Shown: positions 6,599 to 13,943 of the stretch, in pieces | How positions within the stretch are numbered: position 1 is the first letter of the stretch | Layout of the letters: every line of letters begins with the position of its first letter | Virus record (IMG/VR): IMGVR_UViG_3300030451_003515 | Span: 1-27,992 of that record | DNA length: 27,992 nt | From: a virus | Reading direction: 5' to 3' (one strand) | Position numbers and translations under genes: made by a program | The notes under the pieces: generated by a model | What the model was told of the DNA's origin: nothing | Database searches by the model: none | Seen by the model: the letters and a program-made list of their open reading frames with translations, nothing else

Positions 6599-6916
6599 AT
6601 GAACTCCAGTGAAATTAAGGATGCGATCCTTCAACTTACCGATATGCAGGAAGTCCGAGAGATGAATAAAACGGCTTTTAACCATTTGAAAGTCCTTGAG
6701 GCTGCCCATAAGAAAAGCTTGAAGGTTGGTGATCCTTGCGTAGTTTCGGGTGATGGTGATTTGGTGATGTATGCCAGAATTACTAAGAAAAACCCTAAAA
6801 CGATCCAGATTATGGTGACCGATAGCGACAGCAACCCTGAGGAATACAGAGGTGTCAGAGCTACGGTGAATCCATTTCAGGTAAGAGTTGTCGAGCCACT
6901 CGATTCCGGGAGATAG
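6599..6916 (+). CDS. 105-aa small phage protein with N-terminal helix and beta-barrel-like half
   Basis: An excellent GGAGGGAGGTGA precedes ATG 6599. The N-terminal half is helical (EIKDAILQLTDMQEVREMNK...LKVLEAAHKK). The C-terminal half reads as a small barrel (LKVGDPCVVSGDGDLVMYARITKKNPKTIQIMV...FQVRVVEPL). The pattern of a helical region followed by a VGD...G.V.K..RKTI. unit is common in small phage proteins of unknown role, and it vaguely resembles SH3/KOW-type nucleic-acid binders. No firm assignment. Confidence 0.75.
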   Translation: MNSSEIKDAILQLTDMQEVREMNKTAFNHLKVLEAAHKKSLKVGDPCVVSGDGDLVMYARITKKNPKTIQIMVTDSDSNPEEYRGVRATVNPFQVRVVEPLDSGR

Positions 6917-6922
6917 AATCCT

Positions 6923-7093
6923 ATGAATTTGGTTAATCGCAATTTTAAGCATGGGATCACCCTAGCACCCATGGATTTGTTTGTCAAGTTTATCGACCGC
7001 ACCAAATCTATGAAACTCGGCAGGGTTGAAGTTATATATCCCTATAGGGATATAACTTCCCCTACCGTGTTGAGTTTGGTGAATTGCCGATGA
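6923..7093 (+). CDS. 56-aa hypothetical protein carrying an internal palindrome
   Basis: The frame ATG 6923 to TGA 7093 encodes MNLVNRNFKHGITLAPMDLF and so on, ending in an ATGA overlap with the next gene. It has no recognised domain and no strong ribosome-binding site. A 15-bp imperfect palindrome (7028-7059) lies within it, so the DNA or RNA may matter as much as the peptide. Moderate confidence only. Confidence 0.45.
   Translation: MNLVNRNFKHGITLAPMDLFVKFIDRTKSMKLGRVEVIYPYRDITSPTVLSLVNCR
7028..7059. repeat. imperfect palindrome within the 56-aa ORF
   Basis: The core (7038-7051) is a perfect 14-bp palindrome, ATCCCTATAGGGAT. It extends outward by GAAGTTAT (7028-7035) against ATAACTTC (7052-7059), with a 2-nt bulge at 7036-7037. 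Further out, AAACTC (7013-7018) and GAGTTT (7072-7077) can also pair. There is no T-run; operator or RNA hairpin is possible. Confidence 0.65.
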
Positions 7094-7413
7094 GTATGGA
7101 GATCCGGTTAATAACGACCGATAAAGAGGTGATATTTACAGAATATTACCACGATGGCCCTTATGTTACCGAGTTTTTATGCTCAGAGGCATTTGATGAA
7201 ACTTTCCATGATAGGGAATCAGGAGTAACGATTATTCCTGTTGAAACTATGGAAAATAGGTTGAGACCTAGTCTTGACCTGCTGAAAAACACCCAGCGAA
7301 AGGTGTACGGAAAAGTCATACCAAGTGATATCAAGGCACTAAAACGGTTAGTCGCCGAGTATCGCCTTGCGACAGACGGTGAAAAAATGCCGGTTTTAAA
7401 GGTGTTTTACTAA
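7090..7413 (+). CDS. 107-aa hypothetical early protein
   Basis: I start it at ATG 7090 because this overlaps the upstream stop as ATGA; a TTG six bases earlier is possible. The product begins MSMEIRLITTDKEVIFTEYY and has an alternating beta pattern in the first half, then helices (LRPSLDLLKNTQRKVYG, DIKALKRLVAEYRLA). It is acidic overall, with no membrane segment or known motif. Unknown function. Confidence 0.65.
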   Translation: MSMEIRLITTDKEVIFTEYYHDGPYVTEFLCSEAFDETFHDRESGVTIIPVETMENRLRPSLDLLKNTQRKVYGKVIPSDIKALKRLVAEYRLATDGEKMPVLKVFY

Positions 7414-7461
7414 ATGCCTGATGACACGCCGAGTATGACCTGATTAGAGAGGAGTATAGTT

Positions 7462-7686
7462 ATGAAAAGGAACTATGCCATCATCCGACTAACAAATTGG
7501 ATGGACGGAGATATAAAAGTCTCCCTACAGATGGAGTTTATCGAGGAAGCTACTGCCCGCTCTGAGTTCGACCTATTTATAGATAATGAGGACTTAGATA
7601 GTGGTATATACATCCTTGTAAATATCCAAAACGGCGACACAATCGCCAAGCACAATACCTTAGACGCCCAAGTCGAGGTATCGTGA
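7462..7686 (+). CDS. 74-aa acidic hypothetical protein
   Basis: A good GAGAGGAG ribosome-binding site lies before ATG 7462. The product (MKRNYAIIRLTNWMDGDIKV...) is an acidic, mostly beta protein with ARSEFDLFIDNEDLDSGIYI in the middle. The stop overlaps the next GTG as GTGA. Not recognised. It might be an inhibitor or adaptor, but nothing visible proves that. Confidence 0.65.
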   Translation: MKRNYAIIRLTNWMDGDIKVSLQMEFIEEATARSEFDLFIDNEDLDSGIYILVNIQNGDTIAKHNTLDAQVEVS

Positions 7687-8114
7687 AAATAGATAAGGCG
7701 AAAGCTTTGGCTCTGATTTCTCAAGGGCCAAAGAACGCCCTTATCTTTGGTAGTGGTCACGACTTATTCTCATTAAAGGACTATGTCCGTTGGGGATCAG
7801 TCATTGGCTTAAAGGATTCTGATATAGAACACCTAAATCAACGCCATTATAGTGGTGGAGATTATAAGTCTACCATATTTATTGATGGTGAGGCAGTCGA
7901 ACACATGGATGCTATTGATAACAAGGATATGTTAATGTGGATGGCAGGCAATATAAATGCTGACATCGGACAACATAGCTGGATATCAGGTAGAGGTACA
8001 TGGGCGAGAGCTGTTACCGCCACTATTTACGAGAAGTTAGCCGAGATAGCCGAGATTTCACAAGAGGAAGCTACACAGCTGAGAGAAGAAGGCATTAAGG
8101 CTGAGGAGGAATAA
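7683..8114 (+). CDS. 143-aa hypothetical protein
   Basis: The start is GTG 7683 in a GTGA overlap with the upstream gene. The protein has an N-terminal helix (KIDKAKALALISQG), a region with short motifs (LKDYVRWGSVIGLKDSDIEHLNQRHYSGGDYKS), then IFIDGEAVEHMDAIDN and an acidic C-terminal helix (AEIAEISQEEATQLREE). I do not recognise it. The acidic tail may mediate protein contacts. The next gene starts within its stop (TAATG). Confidence 0.7.
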   Translation: MKIDKAKALALISQGPKNALIFGSGHDLFSLKDYVRWGSVIGLKDSDIEHLNQRHYSGGDYKSTIFIDGEAVEHMDAIDNKDMLMWMAGNINADIGQHSWISGRGTWARAVTATIYEKLAEIAEISQEEATQLREEGIKAEEE

Positions 8115-8251
8115 TGACAATCCGACAAAATGGCGAAGTTTGGGAGATTGTCAATAAGAAATCCGCAAACTATGAGTATAAGGTTATACAGGACTTAATG
8201 GAGTTATGTATTAGGCAAAATATATTCGTAGAACTTGTGGAGAAGGATTAG
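8114..8251 (+). CDS. 45-aa hypothetical protein
   Basis: It starts at ATG 8114 in a TAATG overlap, with GAGGAGGA just upstream inside the previous gene. The product begins MTIRQNGEVWEIVNKKSANY and ends in an acidic helix. No known domain. Tight overlap and a strong ribosome-binding site support expression. Confidence 0.6.
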   Translation: MTIRQNGEVWEIVNKKSANYEYKVIQDLMELCIRQNIFVELVEKD

Positions 8252-8253
8252 GC

Positions 8254-8364
8254 ATGAGCTACAGTAAACGGTATTATGAGGACCGTACATGTAGGCAATG
8301 CCATCAAGTAAAGCCTATCGATAGGGATAGGCTTTGCTTTGATTGTAATAGAGGAGATATATAA
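8254..8364 (+). CDS. 36-aa zinc-ribbon protein
   Basis: CRQC (residues 13-16) and CFDC (28-31) make a minimal four-Cys zinc knuckle. The gene begins 2 nt after the preceding stop and overlaps the next ATG as TAATG. Its last codons contain AGAGGAGA, the ribosome-binding site of the next gene. A perfect 10-bp hairpin lies between the two Cys pairs (8310-8335). Confidence 0.6.
   Translation: MSYSKRYYEDRTCRQCHQVKPIDRDRLCFDCNRGDI
8310..8335. repeat. perfect 10-bp stem-loop inside the zinc-ribbon gene
   Basis: AAAGCCTATC (8310-8319) and GATAGGCTTT (8326-8335) pair fully around the 6-nt loop GATAGG. Some T follow, but the run is interrupted (GCTTTG). It may slow translation or act as an RNA processing or regulatory hairpin. 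Confidence 0.6.
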
Positions 8365-8624
8365 TGTATGGAATATGGATACATGAAAACAACACCGCTA
8401 GAAGGGCCAAATCTAAAAAAGAGATTAAGGAACACTTAAAAAGCGGTGGTGAAGTTGGCATGGAAGCCACAAGTATGTTCGGAAACGAATTTACAGGTCC
8501 AGCAACAAAGGAAAATGTAGAACTATATGGACCGTTTCTTTTCGTAGGGCCAAACCCTTATGAGAAAAGAAATTTTTATGGTTCTATCAAATTAAACAGG
8601 AAAGGTGAGGTCACTTGTGAGTGA
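8364..8624 (+). CDS. 86-aa conserved phage protein of unknown function
   Basis: The sequence MYGIWIHENNTARRAKSKKE and the block GGEVGMEATSMFGNEFTG match, as I recall, a small family common in actinobacteriophages and marine phages. It appears to be a compact alpha/beta protein without metal or membrane motifs. It is expressed in the early operon with a good internal ribosome-binding site and overlaps the next gene by 8 nt. Function unknown. Confidence 0.75.
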   Translation: MYGIWIHENNTARRAKSKKEIKEHLKSGGEVGMEATSMFGNEFTGPATKENVELYGPFLFVGPNPYEKRNFYGSIKLNRKGEVTCE

Positions 8625-8847
8625 ACAACCAAAGAAAAATGAGGACGGTAAAATATTGATCCCGACCAATGTCTTAGCCAGTTTAACAACGGTAAGAGAT
8701 TCCGGCGTAATCAATATGGCCGATAGAAAAGGTATTAAAGATTTAGTACCTACAGAAGTCGGACAATGGATGGATGAAAACCCTGAACTATATATGGAGG
8801 GTTTCTTTATAGGATTTGCTGATAGCGGCGAAAACTATCCAGCCTAA
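8617..8847 (+). CDS. 76-aa DUF5049-like protein
   Basis: The start is GTG 8617, chosen because AGGTGAGG ends 6 nt before it; an upstream GTG at 8605 lies inside that ribosome-binding site. The core LTTVRDSGVINMADRKGIKD...PELYMEGFFIGF matches the pattern I know for DUF5049 (L..VR.SG..NM.D...V...G......W......Y...I.G). The family occurs in phages and mobile elements and has no settled function. It is the last gene before an intrinsic terminator. Confidence 0.65.
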   Translation: MSEQPKKNEDGKILIPTNVLASLTTVRDSGVINMADRKGIKDLVPTEVGQWMDENPELYMEGFFIGFADSGENYPA

Positions 8848-8852
8848 TATTT

Positions 8853-8886
8853 AAGAGAGGTACTTAATTGTGCCTCTCTTTTTTAT
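8853..8886 (+). terminator. Rho-independent terminator of the early small-gene operon
   Basis: AAGAGAGGTAC (8853-8863) pairs with GTGCCTCTCTT (8870-8880), with one G-U pair and a 6-nt loop, and is followed by TTTT and further T-rich sequence. It ends the 6111-8847 operon. Confidence 0.85.
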
Positions 8887-8925
8887 TTATCTTATCCAGA
8901 GGTCGGGATATATGATACGGTTAGC

Positions 8926-8931
8926 TATACT
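8926..8931 (+). promoter_or_regulatory. -10 box giving a leaderless start at 8938
   Basis: TATACT ends 7 nt before the A of ATG 8938, so transcription should begin at the start codon. No Shine-Dalgarno is present. Another TATGAT lies at 8911-8916. The -35 is weak (TCGGGA at 17 nt). Confidence 0.5.
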
Positions 8932-8937
8932 ACGAAT

Positions 8938-9240
8938 ATGGCAGGTGTCAGAGTAGAAGCAACAGGCGATAGGTCAAATAAAGCTGTAACAAGAACGGGT
9001 ACAGAAAGAGGATCAGCCTATCTCAATACATGGAAGTATGGCTTAGAAATAATCATGCACTCGGACAATAGGTTCGAGATCCTTATCAAAGATGAGATAA
9101 CCAACGAGAGATTTACCATGATAAGAGCGGATGGTAATATGATTGATTGGATTATGCACAACTTTAAACCTGAAAGTGAACCAGTTATCGAACCGTATGA
9201 ATTTGATGATGGCTGGGATCCTGAAGCTCCATGGCTTTAG
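8938..9240 (+). CDS. 100-aa hypothetical protein, likely leaderless
   Basis: It stands alone between a terminator and a promoter. The product begins MAGVRVEATGDRSNKAVTRT and continues GTERGSAYLNTWKYGLEIIM, then a beta-rich part and an acidic end (EPYEFDDGWDPEAPWL). I faintly recall similar VRVEATGD.SNKAVTR openings in marine phage proteins but know no function. The lack of a ribosome-binding site and the precisely placed -10 box suggest leaderless translation. Strong early expression is possible. Confidence 0.7.
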   Translation: MAGVRVEATGDRSNKAVTRTGTERGSAYLNTWKYGLEIIMHSDNRFEILIKDEITNERFTMIRADGNMIDWIMHNFKPESEPVIEPYEFDDGWDPEAPWL

Positions 9241-9243
9241 TGT

Positions 9244-9271
9244 TTGCATAAATAATCCAATATAGTAGAAT
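9244..9271 (+). promoter_or_regulatory. promoter of the replication operon
   Basis: TTGCAT (9244-9249), a 16-nt spacer and TAGAAT (9266-9271) match the -35 used at 5627. A long hairpin leader follows. Confidence 0.6.
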
Positions 9272-9297
9272 TATTTTATCTGATATTTTCAGATGGC

Positions 9298-9342
9298 GCA
9301 GTAATAGCCTAGTCTAAGCTCCACTTATTCTAGGCTATCTGC
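9298..9342 (+). promoter_or_regulatory. leader hairpin before the primase-helicase gene
   Basis: GCAG plus ATAGCCTAG (9298-9301, 9304-9312) pairs with CTAGGCTAT plus CTGC (9330-9342): 13 bp with a 2-nt bulge and a 17-nt loop. A smaller hairpin, ATCTGA/TCAGAT (9278-9294), precedes it. No T-run follows, so it is more likely a leader structure than a terminator. Confidence 0.55.
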
Positions 9343-9357
9343 TACAAGAGGAGAATT

Positions 9358-11244
9358 ATGAACCAAGAATTTTTATCGAAAGTTTGGGCTTTCAATAAGG
9401 GTCAAACTTTTATACCTTACATGCTAAATGGCACATGGCATGAACAATTATCCGGAGAAATGCAACGGATCCCAGATGGTGCCGATATATATTTTTCAGT
9501 ATTAAGTTTCAGTGGCGCAAGGCGAAAAGAAAATGCTTTACCAGGTAAATGGTTATGGGCTGATTTGGACGAAGTGTCTCCTTTGGACTTATCTAACGAA
9601 ATCAGACCAACCATTGCCTGGCAAAGCAGTCCTGGTAGATACCAAGCATTATGGGAGTTAAGTCAAGAGATGGCTGTTAAATCCTTAGAGAGAACCAATC
9701 AATTATTAACATATAAGATAGGTGCAGATAAAGGTGGCTGGTCTGTTACAAAAGTTCTAAGGATACCAGGCACAAAGAATTATAAATATGAGGATACACC
9801 CGATGTAAAACTCTTGTGGGATGATGGCCCAGTTCATGATATAGGTAAGATATGGAAGTATGTAGGTTACATTGATGATGAGGGTAAGACACTTGACCAT
9901 GATGATAATACACCACCTCCTGCTGAGGATTATGTAAAGGAAAGTGTCATACAAAAGGCGTATGCCTTACTTGATCCAAGAGGTAGAAGGTTATTAATAG
10001 CAAAAGAGGCATGGGGTGATAGAAGCCAGAGATTATGGGAATTAGAAAATATGCTGTTGGAAGTAGGCATGGCAAAGGAAGATGTATATATTACGGTGTA
10101 TTACACAGTATGGAATAAATTTAAAGATAGACCTGATGGAGATAAGATTTTGTGGAACGAAGTACAAAAAGCGGCTAGAACAGTAGAACAGGATCCGAAT
10201 CCCCCTTTGGATACTGCGTATAAGAAATCGAAACCGTTACTCGTAACTTATGGTGAGTTACTTGGTTCGGTTATCGATGAACCTCAATGGTTAGTTGAGG
10301 ACTGGTGGACGATGGGTAGTCATGGTATTATAGCAGGATTACCCAAGTCCTACAAATCATTAATTACCACAGATATAGCTTTATCCATTGCAACAGGTAC
10401 ACCATTTATGAATAAGTTTGAGGTCAATGAGAAGGGTGTAGGGCCTACTTTGGTGGTTCAAGTTGAAAATTCTCCCGCCCTTCTCAAAGACCGAATTGTC
10501 AAGATGGCAAACTCGAAAGGGTTATTGAAAGGAGCATTTAATTTAGATAAGGACAATACTCTCTCGGTTACTTGGCCTACTAATGTACCCATGTTCTTTT
10601 ATAATGACTTCGGGTTTGACATGACACAACAGGATTCACGCACGGCGATTGAACAGATAATCAGTAGGGAGGGGATCAAGCTCGTAGTTTTTGACCCTCT
10701 CTATCTGATGATGGGAGCAGTAGATGAAAACTCCTCTCATGAAATAAGACCAATATTAAGTTGGTTATTAGGTTTAAGAAATAACTATGATGTGGCGGTC
10801 ATGGTTGTTCATCACTGGGGTAAAGGCTCTAGTGATAAGAAAGGTAGAAAGCAAGGCGGTGTAAAACTGCTTGGCTCTACAACTATCTATGGTTGGTTAG
10901 AGAGTGCATTATATTTAGAGGCAACTCCAAATGATGATGGCTCATCAACTATTGTGGTAGAACGGGAGTTTAGAGAGAGGCTAGCCCCTCCACCACAAGC
11001 CTTTAAGCTCACTATGGGTGATATAGGTGAGATAGATTATAGCTGGGATGCGGAAGGAGTAGTTGGATCTGAAGCCAAAGTCTTTTCGCTCCTAGCTTCA
11101 AAACCAATGTCTATGACTGAATTAAAAGTGGCGTCAGGCATGGGCGAAAAGAAATTAAGACAACTTATGACCAAGTTACTTGCTGATGGTACAGTAACTA
11201 TGGAACAAGAAGGAAAGAGTAAGATATTCCGAATTAACGGATAG
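9358..11244 (+). CDS. bifunctional primase and RepA-like hexameric helicase
   Basis: This 628-aa replication protein combines three parts. Residues about 1-170 resemble an archaeo-eukaryotic-type primase domain, with WADLDE (D69, D71) as the metal-binding pair, then SSPGRYQALWEL and RIPGTKNYKY. Residues about 310-540 are a RecA-fold ATPase: Walker A GLPKSYKS (327-334), Walker B VVFDPLYLM (D446), then VMVVHHWGKG and a GST element, as in RepA/AAA_25 helicases. The C-terminus is a winged helix (VFSLLASKPMSMTELKVASG). AGAGGAG precedes ATG 9358. It probably loads at the origin, unwinds it and makes primers. A related plasmid-type replication initiator is the main alternative reading. Confidence 0.88.
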   Translation: MNQEFLSKVWAFNKGQTFIPYMLNGTWHEQLSGEMQRIPDGADIYFSVLSFSGARRKENALPGKWLWADLDEVSPLDLSNEIRPTIAWQSSPGRYQALWELSQEMAVKSLERTNQLLTYKIGADKGGWSVTKVLRIPGTKNYKYEDTPDVKLLWDDGPVHDIGKIWKYVGYIDDEGKTLDHDDNTPPPAEDYVKESVIQKAYALLDPRGRRLLIAKEAWGDRSQRLWELENMLLEVGMAKEDVYITVYYTVWNKFKDRPDGDKILWNEVQKAARTVEQDPNPPLDTAYKKSKPLLVTYGELLGSVIDEPQWLVEDWWTMGSHGIIAGLPKSYKSLITTDIALSIATGTPFMNKFEVNEKGVGPTLVVQVENSPALLKDRIVKMANSKGLLKGAFNLDKDNTLSVTWPTNVPMFFYNDFGFDMTQQDSRTAIEQIISREGIKLVVFDPLYLMMGAVDENSSHEIRPILSWLLGLRNNYDVAVMVVHHWGKGSSDKKGRKQGGVKLLGSTTIYGWLESALYLEATPNDDGSSTIVVEREFRERLAPPPQAFKLTMGDIGEIDYSWDAEGVVGSEAKVFSLLASKPMSMTELKVASGMGEKKLRQLMTKLLADGTVTMEQEGKSKIFRING

Positions 11245-11258
11245 AAAGAGAGAGAACA

Positions 11259-11438
11259 ATGACTACCGCTTATTCAAGCGAGGAAAAAACTGAAATAATA
11301 ATGCAGTTGTGGTATTGCCTTCAAAATGGCTATAGCTATGATGAAGCCAAAATACACATGCAGGCTTTTCAAAACGGTAAAACTACCGTGATAGAAAGGC
11401 AAGTCAAAGTTATAGAAACCCGTGATAGATATGCTTAG
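11259..11438 (+). CDS. 59-aa helical hypothetical protein
   Basis: AAAGAGAGAGAA precedes ATG 11259. The product (MTTAYSSEEKTEIIMQLWYC...) looks like three short helices with a GYSYDEAKIHMQAF turn and could be a small DNA-binding fold, but no known family is evident. It overlaps the next ORF. Confidence 0.6.
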   Translation: MTTAYSSEEKTEIIMQLWYCLQNGYSYDEAKIHMQAFQNGKTTVIERQVKVIETRDRYA

Positions 11439-11649
11439 AGAAATTAGTGTAGAAACACCACCTTGTATTATGTGCAAAGAAACTGGTATTGTCAAAGGCG
11501 TAAAAGAAAATGATTGGCGTAGATGGCAACGAAATCCCAGACCACTCATACAAGATATATTTCCTTATCTGGATCCAGATGAGAGAGAACAAATAATGAC
11601 GGGTACTCACCCGAAATGTTGGGAGGAGATGTTTGATGGTATGGAATAA
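11431..11649 (+). CDS. 72-aa conserved phage zinc-binding protein
   Basis: The family is recognisable from its spacing: CIMC near the N-terminus, then WRRWQRNPRPLIQDIFPYLDPDEREQIMTGTHPKCWEEMF. Related phage proteins, as I recall, read R.W..G.LIQ..LP.L...ERELLISG.C..CF..MF, with two CxxC pairs; here the third ligand is His (HPKC). The start is ATG 11431 (8-nt overlap); a GTG at 11422 is possible. The function of the family is unknown. Confidence 0.75.
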   Translation: MLREISVETPPCIMCKETGIVKGVKENDWRRWQRNPRPLIQDIFPYLDPDEREQIMTGTHPKCWEEMFDGME

Positions 11650-11830
11650 TACAGGTGTTAAACCAAAAGTAAAAAGGTATAAAGACAGAAAGTTTGCGGC
11701 GTTACATGCCAATATATGTATTCGGTGTGATAGCGAACACCTATCTGATTTTGTAGTATGTTGGTCTTGTGTAAGACCTTATCATGAAAGGATTGCTAAT
11801 TACTATGGTAGGTATGGTTATACCAGATGA
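11636..11830 (+). CDS. 64-aa zinc-ribbon protein
   Basis: ATG 11636 is chosen because GGGAGGAG ends 7 nt upstream. CIRC and CWSC form the zinc site, with a basic N-terminal tail (KPKVKRYKDRKFAALH) and an aromatic, basic end (YYGRYGYTR), which suggests RNA or DNA binding. It overlaps the helicase gene by 4 nt (ATGA). Confidence 0.65.
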   Translation: MVWNNTGVKPKVKRYKDRKFAALHANICIRCDSEHLSDFVVCWSCVRPYHERIANYYGRYGYTR

Positions 11831-13302
11831 AATACGAGTTTAAAACAAAACCGTATCAACATCAGGCTAACGCCTTGAAAAAGATATTTAATTCTGAACA
11901 AGGCCATGCTTTATTTATGGATCCCGGTACTGGTAAGACAAAGATAGCCGTAGATACTGTTGGTGCATTTCATCAAAGAGACCAGATTAAAAAGATATTG
12001 GTGTTGTGTCCTATCAATGCTTTATCTGTTTGGCCAAAAGAGTTTAGAAATCACAGTCCTAATGTAGCAGATATATGGGTGAGACCAGATACTGGTACTT
12101 CACTTGATAAAGCGAAGGCATTTGCTGACTGGGTAGAGACCACAAAACAAGGTAATCATTTTTATGAAGTAGATATAGCGGTATTTAATTATGAGGCTAT
12201 TATTCGTAGAAATGGTACTCAACCTATCTTTGATGAACTTAAAAAGTGGGATCCAGATTTAATCATATTAGATGAAAGCCAGAAAGTTAAGACAGCTACC
12301 GCACAAAGAAGTAGGCAGGCACACAAGTTATGTGCTGAAGCCAAGTTTGTATTGCTATTAACTGGTACACCAATTGGTAAGAACTTATTAGATTTATATA
12401 GCCAACTTAAATGTATTAGCCCAGAGATATGGGACGGTGAAAGTTGGACAAAGTTTAGACATAGATATGGTATATTTGGTGGTAAGTCTGGCTATGAACT
12501 ACTTGGTTATAGAAATGCTGATGAGTTAGGTGAGAGATATAAACCTTATGTATCAACCGCAAGAAAAGAGGATTGTTTAGATTTACCAAAAGTAACAGAT
12601 ATTAAAATACCAATAGTTTGGGATCCAACTGCATGGGCAAGTTATGAAAGATTTAGTCAGGATGGTATGGTGGTACACAATAGGCAACTCATATTTGCTA
12701 ATATTGTGCTAACCAAATTACTTCGTATGCAACAGATGACTGGCCATACTACAGCAGATGAGAATGGTAATCCAGTTTTATTCAATGAGAGAAAGGTTGA
12801 ATACACAAAAGATTTGGCTGAAAATCTAACAGAGGCAGGACAACCTGTCATTATATTTGCTAGATTTAAAGCCGAAATACAAGCATTACAAGAGGCGTTT
12901 AATACACCTTATGTAATTAAGGGTGGCGTATCAGCTAAAAGGCGCGGTGAAATATCAAAGAGTTGGAAAGGTGAGAAGCCTTTAATAATTCAGATAGCCT
13001 CAGCAGAGGCATTAGATGGTTTACAACATGTTTGTAATCATGCCATTTTCTTTTCTACCGACTTTAGTTGGATTCACTACTTCCAAGCACGAGGTAGAAT
13101 AGATAGAGAGGGTCAGAAAAACCCTGTTACTTTCTATCACATGTGTATGGAAAAGAGTGTAGATTATCTGGTTATAGACACCCTGAAAGAAAAGCAGGAT
13201 CTGGAAAAATTAATAAAAGACAATCCGGCTTTGCTCGTTGTAACCAGAGAAAATAATGATACAATTAATAAACAAGATATAATACTAGAGGAGGTAGAGT
13301 GA
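11827..13302 (+). CDS. SNF2/DEAD-type superfamily 2 helicase
   Basis: All SF2 landmarks are present in this 491-aa protein: the Q-like opening KPYQHQANALKKI, Walker A MDPGTGKTK (31-39), motif II DESQ (149-152), motif III LLLTGTPIGKN, and motif VI QARGRIDREGQ (about 420-430). It is a minimal SNF2-family ATPase without accessory domains, as found in many phages, where it is thought to aid replication, recombination or remodelling of branched DNA. It overlaps the following kinase gene as GTGA. Assignment to the superfamily is firm; the exact role is inferred. Confidence 0.92.
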   Translation: MKYEFKTKPYQHQANALKKIFNSEQGHALFMDPGTGKTKIAVDTVGAFHQRDQIKKILVLCPINALSVWPKEFRNHSPNVADIWVRPDTGTSLDKAKAFADWVETTKQGNHFYEVDIAVFNYEAIIRRNGTQPIFDELKKWDPDLIILDESQKVKTATAQRSRQAHKLCAEAKFVLLLTGTPIGKNLLDLYSQLKCISPEIWDGESWTKFRHRYGIFGGKSGYELLGYRNADELGERYKPYVSTARKEDCLDLPKVTDIKIPIVWDPTAWASYERFSQDGMVVHNRQLIFANIVLTKLLRMQQMTGHTTADENGNPVLFNERKVEYTKDLAENLTEAGQPVIIFARFKAEIQALQEAFNTPYVIKGGVSAKRRGEISKSWKGEKPLIIQIASAEALDGLQHVCNHAIFFSTDFSWIHYFQARGRIDREGQKNPVTFYHMCMEKSVDYLVIDTLKEKQDLEKLIKDNPALLVVTRENNDTINKQDIILEEVE

Positions 13303-13943
13303 TTGTTCTTGAAGGTCCCGATAATTCGGGTAAATCAACACTAGCCAATGCAGTACAGAATTGGTTAGGTTCAGATGTAGTCCATATAGTTAAATCCCCG
13401 GCTTCAGTTTCTAAAGGCTGGCAAGATGAGTGGGAGTATTGGCTACTAGACCATTGGCATGAGGAAGAGAAAGAGGGTATTCTATACATATTAGATAGAA
13501 CACCAGAAATCTCTGAACCAATTTATGCAAGTATATTTAGAAACGGTGAGATTAGAAATTCTAAATTTGCGGATCAATGGATAAAATTCAGAGAATATGA
13601 TAACCTATTCTTTTTATTCTGTTTGCAAGAAGGCCCTGTTGTTAAAGGTGTTGAACTAACACCAGATGGTAGTGATACTGCCATGCAAAATGACATGTTA
13701 GTTATGAGTTATGCCTTAATGTATAGACTTATGGCTACCATCTTAAATTCAGGTGATCCACAATCATGGGCTCAATTTAAAGTTGCACCTTATAGTTATA
13801 AAGGTAGCACTAATGACTTTGTGGAAAGATATATAAAGAAATGTATAGGTATAAATAACGAACACTACCATAATATGCCTGAGATTATTGCACCATTTAT
13901 TTGGCCAAGTAATCTTAGCGAAGGAGAGATAATAGATGGTTAA
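13299..13943 (+). CDS. P-loop (deoxy)nucleoside monophosphate kinase, thymidylate-kinase-like
   Basis: The 214-aa protein begins IVLEGPDNSGKSTLANAVQN, a P-loop (GPDNSGKST, residues 6-14) typical of thymidylate-kinase-like enzymes, and has the DRTPEISEPIYAS segment (about residues 66-78) expected for substrate binding. It probably phosphorylates dTMP or a modified dNMP. The start is GTG 13299 in a GTGA overlap. Its place directly before a dUTPase/dCTPase-like gene and two TS-fold genes makes a T4 gp1-like role, converting modified dCMP to the diphosphate, attractive but unproven. A 5-hydroxymethyl-pyrimidine DNA kinase is a further possibility. Confidence 0.8.
   Translation: MIVLEGPDNSGKSTLANAVQNWLGSDVVHIVKSPASVSKGWQDEWEYWLLDHWHEEEKEGILYILDRTPEISEPIYASIFRNGEIRNSKFADQWIKFREYDNLFFLFCLQEGPVVKGVELTPDGSDTAMQNDMLVMSYALMYRLMATILNSGDPQSWAQFKVAPYSYKGSTNDFVERYIKKCIGINNEHYHNMPEIIAPFIWPSNLSEGEIIDG

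Noticed and set aside
7414-7443. Nine-codon ORF MPDDTPSMT between 7413 and 7462
   Set aside because: No ribosome-binding site of its own and no distinctive composition.
9757-9954. Minus-strand frame with hydrophobic stretches opposite the primase-helicase
   Set aside because: Antisense shadow of a conserved coding region; no promoter or ribosome-binding site.
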